The notes beneath the pieces are model-generated. The model was given only the letters and a program-made list of their open reading frames with translations, did not search any database and was not told where the DNA came from. 64,000 nt of DNA from positions 44,052,307-44,116,306 of the forward strand of contig JAWZYU010000020.1 of assembly GCA_038380435.1 (NCBI GenBank), in the 5' to 3' direction. Position numbers and translations under genes: made by a program. The stretch is from Ryuthela nishihirai. Its lineage: Eukaryota > Arthropoda > Arachnida > Araneae > Heptathelidae. Positions within the stretch are counted from its first letter, which is position 1; each line of letters begins with the position of its first letter. Below are positions 33,908-45,097 of the stretch, piece by piece.

Positions 33908-34135
33908 CAGGTCCGGATATAGAAAAAAATCGAGGGGTTGGTGGGGGGGGAGGTAAGAAATAAAATCAAGCCAGAAAAATGTAAATGGGGGGATTGCCAA
34001 TGAAAGTATAAGATTTCCCACTCCGTTTTACAAGTCTAAAAAATTTTTTGAAAAATGCATGAAATGTAGATAAGTTTAATGATTTTCTGTCTCTATTACC
34101 CTTACTAGCATTATAAAAGGGATGGGACATGGCGA
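33908..34135 (-). mobile_element. hAT-type element, family C, truncated
   Basis: Begins caggtccggatatagaaaaa (right terminus of the family in reverse). It then carries tttttgaaaaatgcatgaaat and attacccttactagcattat. The opposite terminus is missing. Confidence 0.75.
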
Positions 34136-35236
34136 ATTCGAGTGTTAAGCAAAATCACTTTTGGGAGTTTTGAACGTCACAGCAGGTAAGTTTCACCTTT
34201 GGAAGAATTGTTCTTCATTACAAATCAGTATGAGCTATTATTGTCGTATGAATTCCGTAGTAATAAACATGAAATTTAAGTTTTCGGATTGTTTGACATC
34301 AAGGTAACAAATGTTTCATTTGTATCCTTGAAAATTGGGTTTTTAAGATTGCTTAATAATATTCAAACAACAAGAAGAAATACTTTTGAAAAGTAAGTGG
34401 CCAAAGAAAGTAGCCAGTCTCAAAACCAGTGCTTTAAGAAGAAAATTTACATTTTTTTCTACCAAAAAAAAAAACACACTCACATCTTTCCTTATGTCGC
34501 TACTCCGAAACAGCAGTTTACTTTTCAATTCAATCAATACTCCATAAATACGCAGTCATTTGCATTTTTCAGCAGGGAGTTGTACTCTTATATAGATAAA
34601 CACACCTCAGGTTAATGGAAAACAAGAAAAGTTTAATTCAAAGTGATTTAATTTTTAATATGTCCATTATTTAATAAAGCTTTATGATCTCTCACGGAAG
34701 TGACGTCAGCGAAACGCAATTAGCAATATGAATTAGCTCAAGCTCACTTCTCTCAAGATAAGAGTTCATTGTCTAAATGGTATAAAACCTGAAATGACAT
34801 AACTCCTAAAATTTAAATAGAGTATGTGTTTTCAATCTGAAGTTTTAAAAATATTTTCCTACAATTGTTTTCTCTTTTTCTCACCTGTAATCGATGTTTA
34901 TCGTCATCGTTCTTTCATAATACATGTACCGCCCTCTAGCGAAGAATTACTCTCGGATTTTTTTTCTTTTTGGTAAATAATGAATTACTTACAGTTCTGG
35001 ATTTACATTTAAGTGTTTATTACAGAATTTATCTGAAACAGATTCAAAACGTTAAATTTAAAAATATAAAAACTTATGACTGATGCAAACTGTTTTGTTT
35101 CACAGGATTACAAGTTATTGTCTCGGTGAACCCTGCTATATTGCTGATCGAGTTATTTGAATTAGCCTTTAAGAGGAAGATTTATCCATCTCTATAACTT
35201 GCATTTCATGTCCGACATAAAAAACTTAATTAACAC
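34136..35236. other. AT-rich stretch
   Basis: A TGACGTCA palindrome sits at 34701-34708. No exon or repeat is identified. Confidence 0.5.
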
Positions 35237-35280
35237 AAATTTCCGTTAAAAGGCTATTTCTAGACTTTTAACGGAAATTT
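35237..35280. repeat. Perfect 16 bp hairpin
   Basis: AAATTTCCGTTAAAAG (35237-35252) pairs exactly with CTTTTAACGGAAATTT (35265-35280) around a 12 base loop. No surrounding element identifies it. Confidence 0.8.
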
Positions 35281-35395
35281 ACAGAGAGTTATGGATCAAA
35301 CACGTTTAATACAGTTTGACACGGACAAATCCTCTGAGCTTCTCGATTCAATAGAAATGTCAAAACCAAACATCTGAAGCAGTGTCGTGTAGAGA

Positions 35396-35558
35396 CTATG
35401 TAAAGGGCAGATGCTTAGAGTAAAAAAAAAGGGCACCTCTTTTGTGGGGGGGGGACGTTTTGGTTTACTGCAAAAAAGACACTTCCGATTCGTGGAGGGA
35501 AAATGGCAGGGGCTCAAGCTCCAGTTGGCTCCCTCCCTCTGCACGGCTCTGATTGAAT
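35396..35558 (-). mobile_element. Possible DNA-element fragment with cagagccgtgc end
   Basis: Read on the minus strand the block starts cagagccgtgcagagggagg and continues with G/C tracts. Such ends are common in non-autonomous DNA elements. I see no second terminus. Confidence 0.3.
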
Positions 35559-35559
35559 T

Positions 35560-36885
35560 GAATTCAAAGACTATCAGATTAACATAGCCTATCACGTGGT
35601 CTACTGGAGTTCGACCTCATCATTACTATGTGCCACTTTCTCCAGGACAAAAAAAAAAATGATATACCACTCAGTCAACTGTATTAATTTAGGTACCTCT
35701 CTACAACTTCAGATCAAGAAATTTTTAAGTTCACCTACTAAAACCAGAAAATTCTAAAGAGAAAAAAGTTTGTTATCATCATTATCAAATCTTTTAATCG
35801 AGTTTTATCGAACCTATTAAATTTTATTTTTTCTATATTTCCTTTCAGATTTGAAAAAAAAGGGGGGGAGCTGCAAACTCCTTCAAAGAGTCTCTTGTCC
35901 AATCGTGGCTTATTACGCGTAACCAAGAAAGCCAATGAAAAGTAATTTGCGACGATTGAAAAATGTATCAATCCTCTACTCGTTAGAGAGCTTCTGCGGC
36001 AAACGATTTACATCGCGAATGTAAAGGAAATTATGCTTCGTTGTGACTGTAAAATATTTCAAAATATAAACAACATTTTAAACTGTTCACTTATATAATA
36101 ATCCTTTACTTTAGAACTTAAGTAAGTTTCTTTTTTTTTTTTCAAGAAATTTCTTGATGGGGGGTGGAACTATTTGTTGTGGTGCATTATTACACCTTTT
36201 AATTTTTTGCTGTTAAGTCACAAGGGTGGCTTCTCTTCTCTGGTTGTTGCCTTCTTTGATCTACAGATTCATAAGGTGATTTTTAGGGTCACGGTGCGCC
36301 ACGTATTGAACACCATTGACGTGGTCTGAAACAAAACATCAGTCTTCATAGTTTGTCTACGCACTCGTATTTCGTAGCTTCGAAAAACATAGCGAAACGA
36401 AATGCGAAATAACATGAGCAATTTTTGCATCTCTTTCTTTGGCAGGGTTAAGGAGAAATAAACATAAGTGACCAATGGGAGTGTGTATCCAATCTGTGGT
36501 GTAGTCGAGGCCTACGGGTGTTGTTGGAAAACAAGTCGCCTACCAACGAAAACAAATAAAAGAACTGAAATGAAAAAAAAATACTTAAAAACTCCGAAAA
36601 TTTATTAGCTCAATTAGGATGTCACTCTTCCATGTGCCGAGCCTCATCATAAAAGATAGCTTCCACTGATAGATAAGATGTGTGGGTATTAGTCTTTAAA
36701 AATAAAGAACGTGTTTTTAAGACGTTACACAGAGGAAAGACATATCTAAATATTACTCATATTTTGAATAGGTTTCCTTACACAACGACATACCTATTAA
36801 AATATTTATCAGTTTTTCTAACTACGATGTCAGTTTGGGCCTACGACAAAAATTTGCAATGGGGGGGAGGGGGGTTGCATATTTC
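35560..36885. other. AT-rich stretch, nothing recognised
   Basis: G tracts near 35865 and 36159. No supported gene. Confidence 0.5.
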
Positions 36886-36889
36886 AATC

Positions 36890-37006
36890 CGTGACCGGAT
36901 CTAAGTAGGGAGGGAGAACAACCCAGCGTTCCGGCTTGATCTTGGCCTTCCCTTTTCACTAGGAACTCTTCCTTCCGGATTGTTTTTCTCTACATCCGGG
37001 TATGCT
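36890..37006. mobile_element. Short element with inverted ccggat ends
   Basis: gaccggatctaagtagg at 36892 and ctctacatccgggt near 36990 are inverted and resemble the termini of family C. The interior does not match the family, so this may be a deletion derivative. Confidence 0.35.
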
Positions 37007-37249
37007 TGTGCCACTAATTTTCAGAGATTACCTTGGAAAGTATATTAATTTTAATGTTTAACTCCATATTTTCCCCTTGGGTACGCAATAATTATAGTCG
37101 CTTCTAATACATGCAGGCGAATGTAAGCATTCATAGAGCAAATATGAAAATGAGAAAAATATTTGTTGTCAACAAATCTGCGTCTTTTTTTTTTACATAA
37201 TATTTTACATGTTGTATCGAAAAAGAATAAAGGAATGATGGCAATGAGG

Positions 37250-37380
37250 TTGTTTCACCTCTGAGCGGCACTTTTTTGCACACCATGGGCTAAATGGCCA
37301 GGTCACATGGACCCCGAAGGCTCAGAGAAGGTTGGGGGAGGGGACCCACTGGAACAGCTGTTGGGAGACAGATGGTAGCC
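37250..37380 (-). mobile_element. Short young SINE-A with 14 bp target duplication
   Basis: Only the 3' third of SINE-A (131 bp) is present, almost identical to the young consensus. TGATGGCAATGAGG flanks it exactly at 37236-37249 and 37381-37394. This is a clear 5'-truncated retroposition event. Confidence 0.95.
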
Positions 37381-37394
37381 TGATGGCAATGAGG

Positions 37395-38233
37395 AATGAA
37401 ATAATAATATAAATTAGATTTCCTGGTTGCCAAATACAACACCACAAAAAAGCTAACAATCGATTTCTTCGACAACTTTGGAGAAGGAAAAAACATAGTT
37501 TGAACAGAATAAAGCCTGAAATCATTGTTTCCAACAAAACTTACTGAAAGAAAAAAACGTAGTGTTTGCAAAGGCCGCAAAGGAAATAAATCCTCTCTAG
37601 AAATAGTTGCAACAGTGACGAAGCAATCTCGTAACATTTATTGCTCATGAGAGAATGACGTCACACTAAAAAAAGGATCCGGAAAGCACCCCTGAAATCC
37701 CTGAAGAATCCTGCAATCCCTGAAGAACGTGCTCTGTGGCTCCTGCATTGCGCTAGTTTTGGAAGTTAATCTCATACGGAACATGAAATAGAGAAAATAT
37801 TTTTAACATCGCATGAATTTCATTGGTGAATGTTGCATCTCGCTTTTATCAGAATTCGACAGGATTTGTTATATGTTCAGTGAGTTTCATGTACCGTCCT
37901 TTTCACATGTCATGTTTTGCAGCAAGAATATTGATATATTCTACAGCAGCGATTTTTGCACCGTTTGTTAAACCGTTTCAAAAAATTGCTTGGTGTTCAT
38001 AGGTTTAGGAAAAAAGAGATTAATTAATTCTTCCCTCTCATACAGAAGATCATTTATTCCATGTTCTATGCTAATAGTGAAGCTGTATAAATTATCTTTC
38101 AGTCATTGTAATCGTCACTAATGTTCTGATTAAAGCTTTTATTAAACTTAGAAAAAAAAAATCTCGTGCAAATAGGCTTTTTTATAAACCTAGCAGGAAG
38201 CCCGTAGAAATCAGACGAGCGGAAACGGAGAGT
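37395..38233. other. Unassigned stretch
   Basis: Includes a TGACGTCA at 37656-37663 and the near-duplicated string ccctgaagaa. The minus frame of 115 codons at 37290-37637 overlaps the SINE and has no recognisable domain. Confidence 0.45.
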
Positions 38234-38245
38234 CCCAACTGGCAG

Positions 38246-38628
38246 GGGGCGAAGGTGGCTCAGTCGGTAGCGCGCCACGCTCGTAATCTGTAGTTCCCAG
38301 GTTCGAGTCCCAGCTGGGTCAGCGTTGAGATTTATCTCCGCAAAATTCCCCGCCCTGCCCACGGTCAGTAGGGGACACCGATGGGCTTGGAAAGGCCGTC
38401 GTCCGTCGGATGGGACGTTAAGCTGTGGCCCCGTATGCGGGAGAGCCATACCCTGTGCACGTTAAAGAACACGCTGGATGGCCTTGACGGGAGGCTACCA
38501 TCTGTCTCCCAACAGCTGTTCCAGTGGGTCCCCTCCCCCAACCTTCTCTGAGCCTTCGGGGTCCATGTGACCTGGCCATTTAGCCCATGGTGTGCAAAAA
38601 AGTGCCGCTCAGAGGTAAAACAACTCAA
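38246..38628 (+). mobile_element. Young full-length SINE-A with 12 bp target duplication
   Basis: Complete from ggggcgaaggtggctcagtc to gtaaaacaactcaa. CCCAACTGGCAG flanks it at 38234-38245 and 38629-38640. It has very few differences from the copy at 49460-49838. Confidence 0.96.
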
Positions 38629-38865
38629 CCCAACTGGCAGACTAAAGAAAATGGCGGGGGAAAAGTGGTTCGAGATTTCGAAATCGGATTCTGTTAGAGG
38701 CAGAGACTTGAAATTTGAACGCAACAAACGTTTTGTTAAAATTCAACCTGTCCTTTGACCTCTCTCTCTCCTCCAGTGACTTAACTTATCGAAATATCTT
38801 AACTGAATAAAAATAAATAGCTAACTAATAAAAACTTAATAAATAAATGGCTAAACTGTTATAGA

Positions 38866-39018
38866 TGGACGGCGGACTTTCCAAGCCCATTGATGTTCTC
38901 TTTCTCATTTAGAGCAGAGAGAGGTTTACAGTAAGAAATCACAAAACTGGCACAATAGAGGACTCGAACCTGGAAACATTAGATTGTGATTCTGGCTTTA
39001 CCAAATAGAGTCAACACA
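38866..39018 (-). mobile_element. SINE-A head fragment, old
   Basis: gacggcggactttccaagcc, ggactcgaacctggaaac and attgtgattctggc mark the head and first body block on the minus strand. Confidence 0.7.
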
Positions 39019-39962
39019 TATTGATTTTGATTGTGTGATTTTTAATTTGCATGAGCATTCTCTTGGGAAGGCATGTTCCAAGACAATGGCCCCACTCCTT
39101 TCTATATGCCACTAATGAGACTCTCTCACAATGATCAAACCTTTGATCATCATAAAATGCTGTTTCTATGGTCTCCGGCGTGCAATGGAGAAAACTGTTA
39201 CGCTTTACTGCTTCGTTTGGGCCTAGATCAAAACACCTCAATAGCTGAAATGTAGTGTCCAAGGCTTCAATTAATTGCATCGGAGTCATCAAACAATGAG
39301 CAGCATTCAAATTTGGAAGTCAATAGCCCAAAAATTTTCATTAGTCGATACTCATTTCAAAAATTATTTATGAGTCAACCCACTATTCCCATGTCAGCGA
39401 TAGACAACGAACTTACCACATACTTCAATTGCTAATGAAACTAAATTCGCTTGAATTATAAAATAAATTTTAACTGATATTTATAACTCATTTAAAGAAA
39501 AGGTTAGATGAAAATCGAAGTGTGTTAACGACAACATAAAACATGATAATAATTGATCGTAATGTACTCAATTTTCAGTGTATTCAAGTGATTGCTTGAG
39601 TGTTTAGCCGAACAGCTAAGCACACGATCAATTTTTCTTAAAGGTTGCTTCTAGTTTTTTCCGAAGATACACCAGACATCATCTTCAGAAACAGTTTTGG
39701 GTCCGCAACGTTTGAAAAATGGCTTAGAGATCCCAAAACTGTCGTGGCCGAAAACCACTGCTCTAATCCTCAAGCAGCAACATTTTTCGATACGTAACTT
39801 AATTTAAATTAATTTATCTCTGTAATTCGGTTTCTCTATGAGTACTCATGTTTATTGCAAAGGCTCTATTTTACCAATTTTACAAAGAAAGAGCATATGA
39901 ATAAATCTGATAATTAAAGCCAATTTTCAAAAATGGATATATGTGTTAGACGTCAAAGATCG
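39019..39962. other. AT-rich stretch
   Basis: A small stem (tgtttagc with gctaagcaca) lies near 39600-39622. Nothing else was recognised. Confidence 0.5.
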
Positions 39963-39964
39963 TA

Positions 39965-40153
39965 CAGTAGCTCAGAGAAATATCCGAACACTATGGCTGA
40001 TTACAGAATTCAGAAAAAATATCAGAAAAAATATCGATGTGTCACGTGACACAAAAGTTGCCAGATCACTAATTTCTAAAAAAAATCGTTGCCAGATATT
40101 TTTTCTGAATTCTGTAATCAACCATAGTGTTCGGATATTTTTTTGAACGACTG
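39965..40153. mobile_element. Tc1/mariner-type palindromic element, family D, rearranged
   Basis: Ends CAGTAGCTC and GAACGACTG with TA outside (39963-39964, 40154-40155). The left arm has lost about 25 bases and repeats cagaaaaaatat. The centre gtcacgtgac is intact. Confidence 0.88.
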
Positions 40154-40361
40154 TACATCCTCTTTAAATTTTCTTGATATTCCCATCCTCGCCCTTATGA
40201 TCCATTTGTTAAAGGCAGTGCTGTCAATTTAGTCATTTTCAGTTCTCATTTTGACATCTACCTCCACAGCACCTTAAAACTACAGTCGCCCTCCCTGATT
40301 TGGTGCTGGGATTGCTCAGTCAATAGCGTGCCAAATTCTTGCTCGTAAGATGGAGTTTATA

Positions 40362-40930
40362 CAGGGTGTCTCAAAAATACAGGTACAAACTTTTAGGGGA
40401 GGTAGATAACATATAAAGGAATGAGAATTACATAGGAACCCATAACCGGAAACGCCACCGTAAGTCAATAGGCGGCGCTGTTCATCAGTGTGCTAGAGGG
40501 GAAATTTCGGATTTCCTCATTCGAGCGGTAGTGGCTGACGAAGAGCATGCAAAAGTATTCGAACAGGGAGCTGGCAGACATCCACTTAGTGTATGGAACA
40601 GCTGAGGGCAACGGACGAGCCGCTCAACGAATATATCAAGAACGCTTCCCACACAGACATGTACCGGGCCACCGTTTGTTTGCACGTCCGCATCAAAATT
40701 GTGCGATTATGGGTCATTAAGAGCTGTAACATTATGAAATATATCATCTAGTACGTCATTTGTAATAATTATATCCAATAAATGTTTTCCCATTAATCAC
40801 TGTCTTGTGTCCTTTCAGATCTTTTACCTTCCCATGACGTTTCCGGTTATGAGTTCCTATGCAATTCTCATTCCTTTAGATGTTATCTACCTCCCCTAAA
40901 AGTTTGCACCTATATTTTTGAGACACCCTG
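40362..40930 (+). mobile_element. Mariner-type element, 569 bp deletion derivative
   Basis: Terminal inverted repeats of about 94 bp begin CAGGGTGTCTCAAAAATA and end at a ccggaaacg block. TA flanks both sides (40360-40361, 40931-40932). The interior keeps only the start of a coding region (40547-40720). The two terminal repeats differ at only a handful of positions, so the insertion is fairly recent compared with the SINE it entered. Confidence 0.93.
40547..40720 (+). CDS. 57-residue helix-turn-helix fragment (DUF4817-like)
   Basis: An ATG frame inside the 569 bp mariner-type element, ending in TAA. It starts MQKYSNRELADIHLVYG and contains AQRIYQERFPHRHVPGHRLFA. From memory of the family, the order ADMHLxYG, ARRLYQERFPxRR and Fxx(L/I)H is that of the DUF4817 domain, a short helix-turn-helix module found in arthropod transposon-related proteins and predicted to bind DNA such as the terminal repeats. 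Only this N-terminal module remains; no DDE catalytic domain is encoded. The frame is complete within the element and has no internal stop, so it could make a small DNA-binding peptide, but it is more probably a remnant of an internally deleted transposase gene. A minus-strand open frame over the same bases is a shadow. Confidence 0.7.
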   Translation: MQKYSNRELADIHLVYGTAEGNGRAAQRIYQERFPHRHVPGHRLFARPHQNCAIMGH

Positions 40931-41082
40931 TATGTATAAGTCTGCTTTGAGCCTATAAGTTTTCTCCGCTGACGCTCGGTGAGAAAGCGACACGCTAACG
41001 CTCAGAGGAAATTTCCCATCTGGTCTGTAATAGCTGCCCATTGGATTTGTTTCATCTAACCCCCTTTCCTCCTCACCCCCTG

Positions 41083-41437
41083 CCAGGCTCGTAATCTGTA
41101 GTCCCCAGGTTCGAGTCCCAGCTGGGTCAGCGTTGAGATTTATCTCCGCAAAATTCCCCGCCCCGCCCACGGTCAGTAGGGGACACCGACGGGTTTGGAA
41201 AGGCCGCCGTCCGTCGGATGGGACGTTAAGCCGTGGCCCTGTGTGCGGGAGAGCCATACCCTGTGCACGTTAAAGAACACGCTGGATGGTCTTGACGGGA
41301 GACTACCATCTGTCTCCCAACACCTGATCCAGTGAGTCCCCTCCCCCAACCTTCTCTGAGCCTTCGGGGTCCATGTGACCTGGCCGTTTAGCCCATGGTG
41401 TGCAAAAAAGTGCCGCTCAGAGGTAAAACAACCCAAC
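41083..41437 (+). mobile_element. Young SINE-A, head-truncated, 12 bp target duplication
   Basis: Starts ccaggctcgtaatctgtagt and ends gtaaaacaacccaac. CCTCACCCCCTG flanks it exactly at 41071-41082 and 41438-41449. Confidence 0.95.
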
Positions 41438-41449
41438 CCTCACCCCCTG

Positions 41450-42003
41450 AGATCAACTTATGAAAAGCAGTGGGGTTTTCATTCCACCTCAAAACATTTT
41501 AGTACCCACCATTTGCAACAGAAACACTGTAACTCATTTCAATTCTTAAACACTGACAGAAGAACTGAAAAAAAGAAAAAACTCACAAAATAGGCTAAAT
41601 GCGAGCAACCTTGCTTCAATTGGCCAAATGAAGAACTTCCGCAGCTAGTGAATAAATACCAATGCAAACGAAGGCATTCGTCGGAGATTTACGATTGCGA
41701 AGGAGATACGCACGGTTTCGTTTGGAGTGAGTAGGATACTGCTGAATTCAAGAAATAAATCAGACACGGATGAAAGGAGAATATTCATGGATCAAAGAAA
41801 GAAACGGAAGGAAGTCTTTACAATTCTGTGTCGCAGACCCAAGATCATGGATGCTGACTGAAGGGGAAGAGGGTATTGCACCCATAATGAAATAAATGTT
41901 TCTTCCTATAGTAATCAATAAAAACACAAGTTCTTAACTTCAAGATCGTGCATTTGACTTCTTCCCTTGAACAATATTAGTTCTTTTATTTTGTTTTTGT
42001 CCG
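41450..42003. other. Unassigned stretch
   Basis: Moderate GC near 41640-41720, with no recognisable exon. Confidence 0.45.
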
Positions 42004-42013
42004 GTTCCTTCCG

Positions 42014-42392
42014 GGGCGGGGTGGCTCAGTCGGTAGCTCGCCAAGATCGTAATCTGCAGTTCCCAGGTTCGATTCCCAGCTTGGTCAGCGTTGAGACTTT
42101 TCTCCCAAAACTCCCCGCCCTGCCCACGGTCATTAGGGGACACCGATGGGCTTGAAAAGGTCGCCGTCCGTCGGATGGGACGTTAAGCCGTGGCTCCGTG
42201 TGTGCGAGAGCCATATATTGTGCACGTTAAAGAACACGCTGGATGGCCTTGACGAGAGGCTATCATCTGTCTCCCAATAGCTGTTCCAATGGGTTTCCTC
42301 CTCCAACCTTCTCTGAGCCTTCGGGGTCCTTGTGACCTGGTCATTTAGCCCATGGTGTGCAAAAAAGTGCCGCTTAGAGGTAGCCAAATCCT
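42014..42392 (+). mobile_element. SINE-A, full length, about 10 bp target duplication
   Basis: Head gggcggggtggctcagtcgg to tail cgcttagaggtagcc. GTTCCTTCCG lies on both sides (42004-42013 and 42393-42402). The tail is atypical, lacking the aaaacaaccc end. Confidence 0.9.
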
Positions 42393-42402
42393 GTTCCTTC
42401 CG

Positions 42403-43654
42403 ACAACACAATATTGAACAACACACACCTTTGTTTAGAGATAATTATTTCCATTGATGAATTTTTAACACAAATATAAACTATATCGATACCATAAATG
42501 ATATAAAGCGTTGTAATTTTTTTTAACAGATAGAACTTTTTTTTTTATGTTGAACAAAAAGAATTTTTCGTTTCTCACTTAAAAAAGCTGAATATTTACA
42601 AATGGACACAAGGAAGATAGACAGACAATAAAGTGACAACAATGTCCCCTTTAAAAAAAAAACTGTAGAGATTTCCTTCCAGTTACTTTACTGGTACGTA
42701 CTAAAAATCTTCTTAATTAAAATCGCGTCTCACTACGACTGGTGAAAAGATGTAAACGAATTCTACCAGAGATTGTAACACTAATTAAAATCATGCAAGT
42801 TATTTTAAATTTAAAAAAGCTGAATATTTTAAGGAGACAAAACGATTAATTGACATGAGTACATATCTCCAATTACTCACTAATGATAATGAGTAATTAA
42901 TAATGAGAAAATTCGAAGAGGCTCCATACACACATCTTAGGAGAGAATCTATGGAAATTTTTTCATTAAAAGCCTAAATCCATTCTTATTTTAAAAAGAA
43001 GTGTAAAAGGAAGTGTTATATCCCCCAATTACACTTGAAATTCAGCCATCAATGAGCGGGTTAATGTCTTTCGCCAGCGATTAGTTCTGCCCTGCATGTC
43101 ATTCAATGCCAAACAACGAGACCCAGAGACAAACTGGTTTTCTAAAAAGCTTTTATCAGTTACAATAAAAACTACTGACTTTGCATTTTTACGCTTCCTG
43201 AATTATGCGCTTCGATGACGTGGGTTACCGAGGCGGTTACGGTTTGCCGGCAGTGCGTACTCCTCCACACCTCTAGCGTGCTCTGCGTTTACACGCCAAC
43301 GGGCATAGTCTTTGGACCATGAAAACGTGTCTGTAAAATTCGAGTTGAACTTGAAAGATACGCATCCTCAGAAACCAAGCGCAACCATGCTCCTTCTGCA
43401 CGGTGTTCTTTTTTCTGTAAACATGATAATTTAGACATTGTCGAATATTCGCGCTCGTTAAATCGGCTTTTCGAAGACTTAGGAGAAACACACTATAGTA
43501 AAGAAAAGTTGTCAAGGAATTTTGTTGATTGTGTAGACAATGTAAGCACGGAAAATAAATATGAGTGGCAATTAATACATATCAAACTAAGATGAGAAGT
43601 TGATAAGGAAAATGAAGCTTCTGTGAGCAAACGAGAAGTAAATGAAAGTCAATG
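42403..43654. other. Unassigned stretch with a GC-richer patch
   Basis: 43060-43400 is less A/T-rich than its surroundings but shows no exon I can define. aaaaaagctgaatattt occurs twice (about 42581, 42815). Confidence 0.45.
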
Positions 43655-43868
43655 AAAGATTATAAGACGATGAATTAAGGTCATCTCAAATTAATGTAAG
43701 ATGATGATGAATCAATCTCACATGAGATTAATGTAAGATTATAATGAATCAATCTCACGTGAGATTAATATAAGATTATAAAGAATCAAGCTCATATAAG
43801 ATTAATACAATATTATAAAGAATCAATCTGACATGATATCAATACAAGATTATAACGAATCAAGTTCA
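43655..43868. repeat. Tandem repeat of about 38 bp units, about 5 copies
   Basis: The unit is gaatcaatctcacatgagat plus taatgtaagattataa. Successive units diverge to the right (cacgtgagat, catataagat, catgatatc). Confidence 0.8.
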
Positions 43869-44211
43869 AAGAATGAAGAATTCGTTTATATTTTTTCCTC
43901 TGTCGCAGTGAGGCGCGATTTTAATTAAGAAGATTTTTAGTAGCAGTCAACATTAAATTTTTGCGTCAACATTAGATTTAGGTTTTTGCTACTCGAAGTA
44001 ACTTTACTATTTCCCCCAATCCACAAAATACATATATATATATATTTTCATTTTTCAACCTCAAATGAATTTAGCTTTTTTGTCACTACATTTGATTTTA
44101 TTTTTTTCTCTTTCAAACGATCTTACACTTTTTGTCATCTCAAACAATCTTACCATTCAGCAGTAATGTATTACAGATGTTCTGTAGACAAGGGAGAAGA
44201 TAAATTATCAT

Positions 44212-44287
44212 TGAATAGTTAACTGAAAAATAGTTAATTGAATAGTTAACTGAAAAATAGTTAATTGAATAGTTAACTGAAAAAATA
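44212..44287. repeat. 27 bp tandem repeat, about 2.8 copies
   Basis: The unit is aatagttaactgaaaaatag plus ttaattg. It adjoins the tRNA-like module on its right. Confidence 0.85.
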
Positions 44288-44605
44288 TTTAAATTTTTTT
44301 TTGCCATTAGCTGGATTCAAACACTCACGTCTCCCAATAATAACATCAGGTATGCTAATCACTATACAATCAATGGCTGACTCAAAAAGATATCAGGTGT
44401 GCTTACCACTATATCATCAACGGCTGACTTTTATTTTAGCTAATGTGACTTATAGACTTACCAAAAATGTAATGCATAATAAGTCTCTAAGTCACATTAT
44501 TTGAAGAAAAGCATGTCATGTAAGCACATTACTGGAAGACGTGAGTTCAAACCACACTCACGGCACACAAAAAAAAGCAAATTTTTTCAGCTAACTATTT
44601 AATGA
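44288..44605. repeat. Two tRNA-like modules (family F) in inverted orientation
   Basis: 44318-44395 carries the module on the minus strand (ggattcaaacactcacgtct, ataaccatt-side blocks, gctaatcactatacaatcaatggctga). Another A-box-like piece, gtgcttaccactatatcatcaacggctga, follows at 44399-44428. 44507-44600 carries a module on the plus strand (ggaagacgtgagttcaaacc). Both are followed outward by the same tail (ttttttcagctaac and its complement), so the whole is an inverted repeat. Confidence 0.5.
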
Positions 44606-44722
44606 ATCTTACGATTTTTGTTGCTCTGAGTAAATTTTGATGCCTCCACATTTGAAATAAAATGTTAGCTAAATCATTACAAATAGGATTTCAAAATTAC
44701 TATACATGTAAAATTTGGTAGA

Positions 44723-45097
44723 GTTGGGTTCTTTTACCTCTGAGCGGCACTTTTTTGCACACCATGGGCTAAATGGCCAGGTCACATGGACCCCGAAGGC
44801 TCAGAGAAGGTTGGGGGAGGGGACCCACTGGAACAGCTGTTGGGAAACAGATGGTAGCCTCCCGTCAAGGCCATCCAGCGTGTTCTTTAACGTGCACAGG
44901 GTATGGCTCTCCCGCACACGGAGCCACGGCTTAACGTGCCATCCGACGGACGGCGGCCTTTCCAAGCCCATCGGTGTCCCCTAATGACCGTGGGCAGAGT
45001 GGGGAATTTTGCGGAGATAAATCTCAACGCTGACCCAGCTGGGACTCGAACCTGGGAACTACAGATTACGAGCCTGGCGCGCTACCGACTGAGCCAC
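44723..45097 (-). mobile_element. Young full-length SINE-A
   Basis: Complete from gttgggttcttttacctctg to the head end gctaccgactgagccac, where the outer ccccgcccc is lost. It is nearly consensus throughout. Confidence 0.94.

Larger units (their letters stand above)
40304..41062 (+). mobile_element. Old SINE-A split by a mariner element
   Basis: The head part is at 40304-40361 (gctgggattgctcagtcaat, gcgtgcc). The body resumes after the inserted element at 40933 (tctccgctgacgctcggtga, gaaagcgacacg). It is strongly diverged, so the assignment rests on order and a few blocks. Confidence 0.55.

Noticed and set aside
34701..34708. CRE sites at 34701 and 37656 as promoters
   Set aside because: Isolated TGACGTCA matches without GC enrichment, TATA or exon nearby. 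Only the one at 47199 has supporting context.
40485..40685. 66-codon minus-strand frame
   Set aside because: It overlaps the recognisable DUF4817-like plus-strand frame and is its shadow.
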